Assembly (NCBI GenBank): GCA_964607835.1
Contig: CAZSLL010000009.1
Location: forward strand, 1-48,273
Reading direction: 5' to 3'
DNA: 48,273 bases
DNA from: DAOVFN01 sp964607835
GTDB lineage: Archaea > Aenigmatarchaeota > Aenigmatarchaeia > QMZP01
Position 1 is the first letter of the stretch; every line of letters starts with the position of its first letter. Position numbers and translations under genes: made by a program. A model generated the notes under the pieces. The model did not search any database. It saw only the letters and a list, made by a program, of their open reading frames with translations, and was not told the origin of the DNA. Of the stretch, positions 6,954 to 14,883 are shown piece by piece.

Positions 6954-9900
6954 ATGCTGGTTGAGCAAAGCCGGGGGAGAAAAAGGGAAATGGCTGAGAA
7001 AATTGGGGTTTGCGACTATTCCTACAACGAGGACAAGCAGCAGCTCAGGGTGAACTGCCTGGGGTGCCTGTTCGGGGCCAGCATAGAGGACTTCGAGGAG
7101 TGCATGGCCAGGACCATTGACAAGATTCTCGAGGTCAGAAAAGTGCACTCCATCGTGCTCGCCAAGGAGAGGGAGTATGAGTACGGGCCAGAACAGACAG
7201 CCATGCTCAGGGAGATTGCGGATATAATAGAGCGGGTCATAAGGGAGCGGCTCATATCCATTGACAAGCTGGGCGGAGAGGGCTGCAGGAAGATAGCCGA
7301 GGCCTTCTCAGGAAAGCTACAGTATATCGTCCTGGACCTCATGAGAAAGGACCCCATAGGGGCTTACGTGGAGCTCAGCAGGGAGATTCGTCATCTCAAA
7401 AGCAAGATGAAAGAGCTCACCAAGAGGGAGCACGTGCAGTGTGCCCAGAAAATCCTCAGGGAGGTGCTGGAGCCCCTCAAAGAGAGGATGGAGCAGACAA
7501 GGATAATCCAGTTCGCCAGGCCCCACGCCGCAGGGTATCATATAGGGGACAGGGCCCTTTACAGGGAACTGTTCATGCCCAGCGTGAGGCCCAACTTCAT
7601 GCTCACCAGGTATGTCATGACTCCCCCTGAGGGAGGGAAGTCCGTGGACAGGTATGACGTGGGCGACATACAGGTGGAGGTGTACAAGATGCCCAACTCC
7701 ACCGAGTATTTCTACCATATACTGCCCCCCGAGTTCAGGCTCCCACAGGAGCAGTACACAATACTGGACGCTGCCAGGAGGTACATGGCAACCCACAGGC
7801 CCAAGACAGCAGAGTTCGTGAAGTCCAAGCGTGTCAGGGAGGTGTTCGCGAACATAGGCAAGGACATGATAAGGGAGGTGTCCAAGCAGATGGACGTGGA
7901 GCTATCCACAAAGGAGCTGGAGCTCCTGGCGTCCATACTCACCAGGTACACCGCAGGGCTGGGGGTGCTGGAGGTCCTGCTGGCCGACGAGAAGGTGCAG
8001 GACATCTACATCAACTCGCCCATTGAGAGGCAACCCATACTCATCAACCACCAGGAGTGGGAGGAGTGCAGGACAAACCTCATACCCACCATGGAGGACG
8101 CCGAGGCCTGGGCCACCAGGCTCAGGATTCACTCGGGAAGGCCCCTGGACGAGGCCAACCCTGTGCTGGACACAGAGGTAACCGTGCCCGGGGGGAAAGC
8201 AAGGTTCGCGCTCATAACCAGGACACTGTCCCCCCACGGCCTGGGGTTCGCCATAAGGAGGCACAGGGACAAGCCATGGACCCTTCCTCTTTTCATAAAG
8301 GCCAAGACCATCACTCCCCTGGCTGCCGGGCTGCTGTCCTTCCTGATAGACGGCACTGTTTCCATGCTCGTGGCAGGCGGAAGGGGTGCGGGAAAGACCT
8401 CCATGCTGGGGTCGCTCATGCTGGAAATCCTGCCCAAGACCAGGGTGCTCACCATAGAGGACAGCGTCACTGGAGACTCTGAGATTCTTTACCAGAGGAA
8501 CGGGAGAATAGAGCGGGACACCATAGGCAACCTCATAGACAGGCAGGTGAAGAGATACGGCAAATGCATGCTCGGAAGGGACATCGTGGAGGGGAACCCG
8601 GATAGTATAAGGGTATATTCCTTTGACGGGAAAGGAAAGGTCTCGCTCAGCAATGTAAGCAGGTTCATCAGGCACAGGACGAAAAAGGACATATACGAGG
8701 TGGTGACCAGGACCGGGAGGAGGCTCAAGGTCACGGGTGACCACTCACTGTTCACCATGGGAGAGGGCAGCATTATGAAGCCTGTGGAGTGCAGGAAGCT
8801 CAGGGAAGGGGATTTCATCGTTACCCCCAGGGCACTAAGGAGCCGAAACAACAGGATTATTGAAATCAACCTGATGGAGCACCTGGACAAACTGGAGGGC
8901 TCATTCATTTCGGGACATGGCCTCAGGGAATTCATAGAGCGCAACAGGGTGGCTATCGGAAGGGTTGCGAGGAAGCATGGCTACATGGTTGTCGGGCCCA
9001 TGAGGGGAACCATATGCTCCTGGAGAAGGAACCGCATCCTTCCGTCCAAGGTTGCTGGGGAGCTTGCCCGTGAAGGTCTGGAGTTTCCTGAAGGCATGGA
9101 GCTCAAGTACATGACCGGCTCGGGCAGGATAGGCTCAAGGATAGAACTTGAGGATGACTTCCTGAGATTCGTTGGCCTCTGGATTGCGGACGGGTGCTAT
9201 GACAGGAACTCGGTCATAATATCTGTTTCCGAGGAGGAGGCAAGGGATGTGGTCAGGAGAGTGGCAGAGAGGTTCGGCTTAAAGGCGAAAATGCACTCAG
9301 ACGGGTTTTCACTGATGATTAACTCAAAGCCACTCAAGGAAGTCATGAGGAGGGTTCTGGGACTCATAGGCGACGCCCATACCAAAAGGGTCCCTCAGTG
9401 GGTATTCGGGCTCTCTGATAGTCAGGTCGGGAATGTCCTCAATGGAATATTCAGCGGGGATGGCTGCGTATCTGACAAGGAGATACTCATGTCAGTGAGG
9501 TCTGGGGATCTCACAAGGGATGTCCAGACCCTTCTCCTCGGTTTGGGCATCATAACAAGGGTAAGCGAAAGGGCAGGATTCCACCATTGCAGGATAAGCT
9601 CGCTCTCATCGATGGATTCATTTAGGAAAGGAGTGGGCCTGCTGACCAGGAAGAAAGCTGAGAGGTTTGAAAGTCTCTGCAGGAAATCATCCACCCACGA
9701 CTCAAGCGACTTCATTCCGCTAAACCATGAAATGAGGATTGGCATGAACAACCACAGCAAGCTTTTCAGCTTTACTGATTACATCGCAAGGCAGAACAAT
9801 GTCGGAAGGGCCCATCTCGGGAACCTTGCAAGCAGCCATGAGTTCGAGGATTACGAAGGCATTGAGCAGGTAAGGATGCTTGCCGAATCTGACATATTCT

Positions 9901-10799
9901 GGGACTCGGTCAAATCCGTGAGCAAGATTGAGACAGCGGATGATTATGTATACGACATATCTGTGCCCGGCAGGGAGAATTTTGTGTGCGGGAACATCCT
10001 TGCCCACAACACACTCGAGCTCCCGGTGGACCAGCTAAGGGACATGGGCTACAATATAGAGAGTCTGAAGTCCAGGTCTGTCATCACCATGGTGGAGACC
10101 GAGATGCCCGCTGACGAGGCCCTGAGGACGGCTCTGAGGCTGGGGGATTCTGCCCTCATAGTGGGCGAGGTCAGGTCAACAGAGGCCAAGGCCCTTTACG
10201 AGGCCATGAGGATAGGGGCCCTCTCCAACGTTGTGGCAGGGACAATACACGGAGAGTCAGCCTACGGGGTTTACGACAGGGTGGTAAACGACCTGGGGGT
10301 GCCCAAGACATCGTTCAAGGCCACCGATATCCTGCCCATATGCAAGTCCCTGAGGTCAGCTGACGGGCTGCACAGGTTCAGGAGGATGACAGAGATAACA
10401 GAGATAAGGAAGGCCTGGGAGCAGGACCCTGTCAAGGAGGGGGGCTTCGTCAACCTCATGGAGTACTCGGGAAAGAAGGACATGCTCCAGCCCACAGACA
10501 CCTTCAAGAACGGGGAATCAGAGGTCCTCAACAGGATTGCCTCCTACATAAAGGAGTACAGCGGGAACTGGGACGCGGTTTGGGAGAACATTCTCCTGAG
10601 GTCCAAGATGAAGGAGGCCCACGTTAAGCTTGCGGACAAGCTCGGGAACCCGGAAATCATGGAGGCTGACTGGACAATCAAGTCCAACAACATGTTCCAT
10701 CTCATAAGCGAGCTCGTGAAGAGGGAGAAGGGATTCCCCGAGCCATCGGAAATCTACACCAGATGGGAGGCCTGGCTCAAGAAGGAACTCAGGGGCTAG
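6954..10799 (+). CDS. Type II/IV secretion system ATPase (GspE/VirB11-like) interrupted by an intein
   Basis: A 1281-residue precursor; removing the intein leaves about 765 residues. The extein is an archaeal secretion or pilus-assembly ATPase: an N-terminal domain of roughly 330 residues with four early cysteines (VCDYSYNEDKQQLRVNCLGC), a region LGVLEVLLADEKVQDIYINSP typical of the family, Walker A GGRGAGKT (475-482), the LTIED/TLELPVD segment that the intein divides, and HGESAYGVYDRVVNDLGVP. It should be a cytoplasmic hexamer powering extrusion of pilin-like subunits or protein export. No TadC/PilC-like membrane platform or prepilin gene is next to it, which is unusual. Start alternatives are ATG 6954 and ATG 6990 (MAEKIGVCDY). 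Its stop shares CTAG with the convergent glycosyltransferase. Confidence 0.85.
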   Translation: MLVEQSRGRKREMAEKIGVCDYSYNEDKQQLRVNCLGCLFGASIEDFEECMARTIDKILEVRKVHSIVLAKEREYEYGPEQTAMLREIADIIERVIRERLISIDKLGGEGCRKIAEAFSGKLQYIVLDLMRKDPIGAYVELSREIRHLKSKMKELTKREHVQCAQKILREVLEPLKERMEQTRIIQFARPHAAGYHIGDRALYRELFMPSVRPNFMLTRYVMTPPEGGKSVDRYDVGDIQVEVYKMPNSTEYFYHILPPEFRLPQEQYTILDAARRYMATHRPKTAEFVKSKRVREVFANIGKDMIREVSKQMDVELSTKELELLASILTRYTAGLGVLEVLLADEKVQDIYINSPIERQPILINHQEWEECRTNLIPTMEDAEAWATRLRIHSGRPLDEANPVLDTEVTVPGGKARFALITRTLSPHGLGFAIRRHRDKPWTLPLFIKAKTITPLAAGLLSFLIDGTVSMLVAGGRGAGKTSMLGSLMLEILPKTRVLTIEDSVTGDSEILYQRNGRIERDTIGNLIDRQVKRYGKCMLGRDIVEGNPDSIRVYSFDGKGKVSLSNVSRFIRHRTKKDIYEVVTRTGRRLKVTGDHSLFTMGEGSIMKPVECRKLREGDFIVTPRALRSRNNRIIEINLMEHLDKLEGSFISGHGLREFIERNRVAIGRVARKHGYMVVGPMRGTICSWRRNRILPSKVAGELAREGLEFPEGMELKYMTGSGRIGSRIELEDDFLRFVGLWIADGCYDRNSVIISVSEEEARDVVRRVAERFGLKAKMHSDGFSLMINSKPLKEVMRRVLGLIGDAHTKRVPQWVFGLSDSQVGNVLNGIFSGDGCVSDKEILMSVRSGDLTRDVQTLLLGLGIITRVSERAGFHHCRISSLSSMDSFRKGVGLLTRKKAERFESLCRKSSTHDSSDFIPLNHEMRIGMNNHSKLFSFTDYIARQNNVGRAHLGNLASSHEFEDYEGIEQVRMLAESDIFWDSVKSVSKIETADDYVYDISVPGRENFVCGNILAHNTLELPVDQLRDMGYNIESLKSRSVITMVETEMPADEALRTALRLGDSALIVGEVRSTEAKALYEAMRIGALSNVVAGTIHGESAYGVYDRVVNDLGVPKTSFKATDILPICKSLRSADGLHRFRRMTEITEIRKAWEQDPVKEGGFVNLMEYSGKKDMLQPTDTFKNGESEVLNRIASYIKEYSGNWDAVWENILLRSKMKEAHVKLADKLGNPEIMEADWTIKSNNMFHLISELVKREKGFPEPSEIYTRWEAWLKKELRG
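8463..10010 (+). mobile_element. Intein with LAGLIDADG homing endonuclease in the secretion ATPase
   Basis: Residues 504-1019 (516 aa) form a complete-looking intein. It begins with Ser (SVTGDSEILYQRNG, block A) and has block B RLKVTGDHSLFTM. It carries two dodecapeptide motifs of a DOD endonuclease, FVGLWIADG and VLNGIFSGDG, each with the acidic residue. It ends DDYVYDISVPGRENFVCGN-ILAHN, with Thr as the first C-extein residue. The junctions are TIED/S and HN/T, so splicing restores TIEDTLELPVD, a conserved stretch of the ATPase. Ser as first residue and Thr as +1 nucleophile are permitted but less common than Cys. With splice residues and both endonuclease motifs intact, it appears active. 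Confidence 0.92.
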
Positions 10800-12136
10800 T
10801 ACACCTTTCCGTGGGTGGCTGTTTTCAGCGGGGAGCCTGGGTCCTCGTTTCCTATTTTCCTTATCATGTACCAGTCTATCTTCCTTCCGGTCACGGCCTT
10901 CAGGAAGCCCGAGCTCACACCGAAGGCGGTGTAGAGTCCCACTGTGAACGCCCCTATAGTGACATGAAAGAGCATCCTGACCTTTCTTTCCCTGAGCAGG
11001 GCTGCCAGGGTGGCAGCCATGAAGCCCGAGTTCACTGCAACTGTCCAGGCCGTGGTCCCCATGAACCTGGAAATGTTTATGGCAGAGGGCTCTCCTGTCA
11101 TGAATGAGAGAATCCCGAAGAACATGAACATGACCAGGAAGGGCGAGGCCACGTACCCCAAAAGGGTCATGGTCATGGCAAGCCTCTGGTGGATTCTAAG
11201 CTCCCTGCCGAAGAGTATCCATCGCTTGTAGTCCATGAATGTGGAGGCATTGCCGTAGGCCCATCTCTTCTGCTGCCTGAAGAACCCCCTGAATGTGAAG
11301 GGAACCTCGCCCGGAACACTTACCTCTGAAATGTACCTGCTCGTATATCCCGCCTTTATGGCCTTTATGGAGAACTCAACGTCCTCTGTGACGCTGCCCT
11401 CCTTCCAGCCCCCAAGCCTCTCCAGGGCGCTCTTCCTAACGGCCTGGCCCGAGCCGAAGAGAAGGGGCACACCTGCCCTGCTGTTTATGGCGGCAAGGAG
11501 GTTCTGGTACACCATGAGTATGCTGGAGGCGAAGCGTGAGACAATGTTCTGGTACATGTTGACATAGACCCACTTGGCCTGGGCGAAACCCAGGTTCTGG
11601 TCCTTTACGAATGGCGGTATGACCTTCTTCAGGAAGTCTGTGGGGGGGATGAAGTCAGAGTCGAAAGTGACTATTATCTCCCCTCTCGAGTGGCTGAGCA
11701 TGTTGTTGAGGTTGCCTGCCTTGAATCCCTCGCTGGAGCCCCGCCTGGTGACCTTCACCCTGCTGTGCTTCCTGGCGAACTCGTCAATCCTCCCGGACAC
11801 CTCCGGGTCGTCAGAATCATCTCCAATCAGGACCTCGTACCTGTCCCTCGGGTAGTCAAACTCCAGGCACTTCCTTGCGCACCTCAGGGCCACCACCTCG
11901 TTAAGGGTGGGTATCTGGACAGTGACCCTGGGCCACTTTCTTATTCTGGAAATCCTGCCTGACGCAGAGGGCCCGAATATGCCTGAGAAGGCCACTATGT
12001 AGAAAAGGCTGGAGAAGAAAAGCATGGGGAAAAACAGCGTGTTGTAGAGATGCGTGGCTGCCTCGTGCACCGGAGGCGACCACCAGAGATATGACTGGTA
12101 ACCCCACTCGAGGAAGGCAGCTATGGATTCCATCAT
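10796..12136 (-). CDS. Processive family-2 glycosyltransferase (cellulose-synthase-like), membrane
   Basis: A 446-residue inverting GT2 enzyme with an N-terminal membrane span (about 35-55), a GT-A domain and three to four C-terminal spans. Catalytic motifs: GDDSDD (105-110, nucleotide sugar), FDSD (158-161, metal DxD), TED (250-252, catalytic base) and QQKRW (288-292), the Q(Q/R)xRW signature of processive synthases. It probably polymerises or transfers a UDP-sugar at the membrane for surface polysaccharide. The minus-strand element CCTTTAAG (about 12159-12168) about 27 bases before the ATG predicts a leaderless transcript. It lies at the 3' end of the minus-strand glycosylation cluster. Confidence 0.85.
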   Translation of the reverse strand: MMESIAAFLEWGYQSYLWWSPPVHEAATHLYNTLFFPMLFFSSLFYIVAFSGIFGPSASGRISRIRKWPRVTVQIPTLNEVVALRCARKCLEFDYPRDRYEVLIGDDSDDPEVSGRIDEFARKHSRVKVTRRGSSEGFKAGNLNNMLSHSRGEIIVTFDSDFIPPTDFLKKVIPPFVKDQNLGFAQAKWVYVNMYQNIVSRFASSILMVYQNLLAAINSRAGVPLLFGSGQAVRKSALERLGGWKEGSVTEDVEFSIKAIKAGYTSRYISEVSVPGEVPFTFRGFFRQQKRWAYGNASTFMDYKRWILFGRELRIHQRLAMTMTLLGYVASPFLVMFMFFGILSFMTGEPSAINISRFMGTTAWTVAVNSGFMAATLAALLRERKVRMLFHVTIGAFTVGLYTAFGVSSGFLKAVTGRKIDWYMIRKIGNEDPGSPLKTATHGKVY

Positions 12137-12169
12137 GCTTGATTTATGGGTCTGCAGGCCCTTAAAGGC

Positions 12170-12853
12170 TCAGGCCACATCCTCCTTGCTGATTATGCTC
12201 CTAAGCTCGCTGTATGAGACAATTCCGTTGTATGCCTTCTCCCTTATCACAAGGGCTGGCGCGCTCTCCACGCCGTAGGCCTCCCTCACTATCCTCACAG
12301 GCTCTGAGTCAAGGTTGAGGTCTATGGTGTACACAAGAACCCCCGGGTCCTGCCTGGCCTGGTCGAGGACAGCACCCTGCTCTATGCAGGGGCCGCAGTC
12401 CCTTGAGTAAAAGTACAGTATGGGGGTCACGTCCCTGCCACACTTCTCCCTGACAGAGAGAGAGAGCAGCCATGCCTTGAGGGAAACAGCCATGTACTCC
12501 TGCTTGAGTCTCTCGTAGGACTCGTCAGTGGAGTTGAGGTTCTCGAAAACCTCGAGCTTCTCCGGAAGCCTCTGCCAGAAGTATCCCAGGTCATTCTGGA
12601 CATTGTCCAGGGAGCTCAGTATGAACTTGCAGCCCAGCTCGCTCTGGCCTGAGGCCAGGTAGAGCTGCTCAAGCTCTATGGACTCCAGCTCGCTTCCGTA
12701 GCCCGCTATCTCCTGTTCCAGCTTGCCCAGCTCCTGGGAGGCCTTGGAGTCGCTGTACCCCAGGATGAGGGCCCCGGTAAAAACCCCCACAACGTAGAGC
12801 AGAAGCGAGCTCAGCACTGCCAGCAGGTACACCCTCTGCCTTGCCATGTGCAT
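12170..12853 (-). CDS. Membrane-anchored thioredoxin-fold protein
   Basis: About 227 residues: an N-terminal signal anchor (VYLLAVLSSLLLYVVGVFTGALIL), a helical, probably coiled-coil region of some 100 residues, then a thioredoxin-like domain with the CxxC site in FYSRDCGPCIEQG and the cis-proline region ESAPALVI. It is probably outside the membrane and acts in thiol-disulfide exchange. The start MHMARQ (or ATG 12847, MARQ) is chosen because the minus-strand AATTTAAC (12870-12877) lies about 27 bases upstream; a longer open frame upstream merely overlaps the neighbouring gene. It sits between two glycosyltransferase genes. Confidence 0.7.
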   Translation of the reverse strand: MHMARQRVYLLAVLSSLLLYVVGVFTGALILGYSDSKASQELGKLEQEIAGYGSELESIELEQLYLASGQSELGCKFILSSLDNVQNDLGYFWQRLPEKLEVFENLNSTDESYERLKQEYMAVSLKAWLLSLSVREKCGRDVTPILYFYSRDCGPCIEQGAVLDQARQDPGVLVYTIDLNLDSEPVRIVREAYGVESAPALVIREKAYNGIVSYSELRSIISKEDVA

Positions 12854-12891
12854 GGTTTGGCGCAAGGGGTTAAATTGTTTGGGGTTTTGTG

Positions 12892-14166
12892 CTACTTCTC
12901 CCACCAGTTCTTTCCCTGCTTCTTGCCCCACTCTATGTTGGAGAGGCCGTGCACGAAAAGGAGCACCAGCCAGTAAGGGAACATGAATACGAACGCTGCC
13001 AGGTCCCTCCAGGTGAATCTCTCCCCGAATTTTCTTATGCTCACCAGGAAGATGAGATAGGTGGCGGTCAGGAGTACCATGTTCAGGGCGTTGAGGGTTG
13101 TGAGGGACCACTGCCCGATGAGCACCATCCAGGCCACATTGATGATGCCGAACACCGAAAACCACAGGAAGAAGTACTGGGCCACGTCAGGGGAGAACAC
13201 CACCCCCTGGGACAGGAAGCTGCCATGGTAGCCCATCACTATCTGCAGGACCAGGGCTATTCCTATCAGGACTGAGTGCAGGTACCAGTAGGAAAGCAGG
13301 GGAAGGCTGTACATGCCGGCTGCTTTGTAGCGCCTGTTCAGGAACATGTCGAAATGGGTCTTGATTATCTGGGCCCCTCCCCTGGTCCACCTGAACCTCT
13401 GCCTGGCAAGCTCCAGCAGCCTCTCGGGAACGAATGTATAGCAGTAGGCGTTGTCAACGAAGCGGGTCTTGTGCCCCCTTTTGATGAGCTTGATGGCTAT
13501 GTCAAAGTCCTCCAGGTAGGTGTGGGGGCTGAAGCCTCCGGCTGCCTTTATGTGCCTGGTCCGGAAAGCAGAGAGCGGACCAGAGGCCGCTATCACCGCC
13601 CCTATCCTCTCGCACACTGACTTGTAGAACGCGAAGTTCAGGTATTCCAGTTTCTGGAACCAGGAAAGGGGCTTCCCTGAGTTCTCCACCTTTATCACAC
13701 CTGTGGTGGCCGCAACCTCCCTGTCCCTGAAGGGGGCCACCAGCCTCTCAATGGCGCCTTTCTCCATTCGGGTGTCCCCGTCTATGGTCATCACAATCTC
13801 TGTGTCCACCTTCCTGAGGGCCATGTTCATGGCCCTGGATTTGCCCACATGGTCAGTGTCCATGACCTTTACCATGGGGTTTCGGGAGTACTTCCTGAGG
13901 ATTTCTCCTGTGCGGTCAGAGGAGCCGTCATTGATTACAATGACCCTGAGCTTTCCCGGGTAGCCCGAGCCAATGACAGCGTCAATCGTGGCCTTGATAT
14001 GCCTCTCCTCGTTGTGGGCCGGGACAAGGACGGTCACAGAGGGAGTGTAGCCTGGCTCGAAGCGAACAGGCCTCCTGGCGAGAATTATCATGAACTGAGA
14101 GGCCAGGACCGCTATGAGTATGGCGGTGGGTATGGTTGCGAGAACCTCGACTGCGGCCTGGAGCAT
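12892..14166 (-). CDS. Family-2 glycosyltransferase (IcaA/PgaC or hyaluronan-synthase-like), membrane
   Basis: About 424 residues: N-terminal span (LATIPTAILIAVLASQFMII), GT-A domain with VLVPAHNEERHI, NDGSSDRT, TIDGDTRM (DxD), LEDFD (catalytic base) and QRFRWTRG (QxxRW), then four to five C-terminal spans. It resembles poly-N-acetylglucosamine synthases and related processive enzymes; donor sugar and product are unknown. The ATG at 14166 is chosen because the minus-strand AAATAAAA (14189-14196) lies about 27 bases upstream, inside the 3' end of the previous gene, so the mRNA is probably leaderless. Confidence 0.85.
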   Translation of the reverse strand: MLQAAVEVLATIPTAILIAVLASQFMIILARRPVRFEPGYTPSVTVLVPAHNEERHIKATIDAVIGSGYPGKLRVIVINDGSSDRTGEILRKYSRNPMVKVMDTDHVGKSRAMNMALRKVDTEIVMTIDGDTRMEKGAIERLVAPFRDREVAATTGVIKVENSGKPLSWFQKLEYLNFAFYKSVCERIGAVIAASGPLSAFRTRHIKAAGGFSPHTYLEDFDIAIKLIKRGHKTRFVDNAYCYTFVPERLLELARQRFRWTRGGAQIIKTHFDMFLNRRYKAAGMYSLPLLSYWYLHSVLIGIALVLQIVMGYHGSFLSQGVVFSPDVAQYFFLWFSVFGIINVAWMVLIGQWSLTTLNALNMVLLTATYLIFLVSIRKFGERFTWRDLAAFVFMFPYWLVLLFVHGLSNIEWGKKQGKNWWEK

Positions 14167-14190
14167 GGTATAGATTGGTGGCAAGGGCTT

Positions 14191-14882
14191 TTATTTCTGC
14201 TTCAGAAGGAACCTCATCATGTCTGCCAGCATGTGAATTACGACCCACTGGCCCACCTTTGTCTTTCTCGCATCTCTCCACCGGACAGGTACCTCCCTTA
14301 CTGAGAGCCCTTTCCTGCGGGCAAGTATCNNNNNNNNNNGTCAAAGAACCATCTGTCGTTCCGGGCCTCCCTGGCAAGCCCCAGGAAGACGCTCCTCCTG
14401 AAGAACTTGAACCCGCACTGGTGGTCCCTTATGCCGGTCCTGAAGACCAACCTTATCATGGAGTTGTATGCAAGCGAAAAAAGGTGCCTGGAGAGCCTCC
14501 TCTTGCCCGATGAGCCGTGTATTAGCCTGGAGCCAATCACGATGTCGTGTGTGCGGAGGCGGCCCAGCATGGTCCCTGTAAGGGACGGGTCAGAGGAGAG
14601 GTCGATGTCCATGAAACCTATGCTGTCGCCGTTCGCGAGTGAGAGGGCACTCTTAATGGCCAGGCCTTTTCCCAGCCTTTTCTGCGAATGCGAGAGTAGT
14701 ATCCTCTTGTCACTGGACGCGATATCGCTGGCCAGGGAGGCAGTGCCGTCTGAGGAGCCGTCCTCTGCAATAATTATCTCGTACTCATCTGCTGTGCCAT
14801 CAAGGGCATCCTTTATCAGGGGAAGGTTCACGGACAGGTTTTCCCTCTCATTGTAAACAGGCAGTATGATGCTAAGCATCAT
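14191..14882 (-). CDS. Dolichyl-phosphate-mannose-synthase-like GT2 (frame interrupted by an assembly gap)
   Basis: About 230 residues without membrane spans: LSIILPVYNERENL, IIAEDGSSDGT, a GKGLAIKSALSLANGD segment, FMDIDLSSDP (DxD region), VIGSRLIHGSSGKRRLSR, DHQCGFKFFRR and DRWFFD. After the N gap it resumes ILARRKGLSVREVPVRW and ends FLLKQK. This is the DPM1/polyprenyl-phosphate sugar transferase pattern, making lipid-linked mannose or glucose donors. Supplying a lipid-phosphate sugar fits the GT-C enzyme encoded one base upstream. The family consensus FDTELL around the gap suggests about 11 missing bases. MLSIIL at 14879 is an alternative start. Confidence 0.8.
14330..14339. other. Assembly gap (10 N)
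   Basis: Ten N residues inside the DPM-like gene. Both flanks are coding and join in frame only if the true length is 11 bases or differs from 10 by one modulo three. Not a biological mutation. Confidence 0.95.
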
Positions 14883-14883
14883 G

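Noticed and set aside
10878..10900. GGAAGGAAG-type tract inside the GT2 gene as a further leader element
   Set aside because: It lies in coding sequence (TGRKID codons) without an adjacent hairpin. It shows that the purine tract alone is not diagnostic.
12853..13165. A 104-residue N-terminal extension of the thioredoxin-fold protein
   Set aside because: It is the out-of-frame 3' end of the neighbouring glycosyltransferase. The signal anchor begins at MHMARQ, with a TATA box about 20-27 bases upstream.
13982..14377. Apparent protein spanning the second N gap in another frame
   Set aside because: The frame follows neither the GT2 upstream nor the DPM-like coding; both true frames are explained without it.
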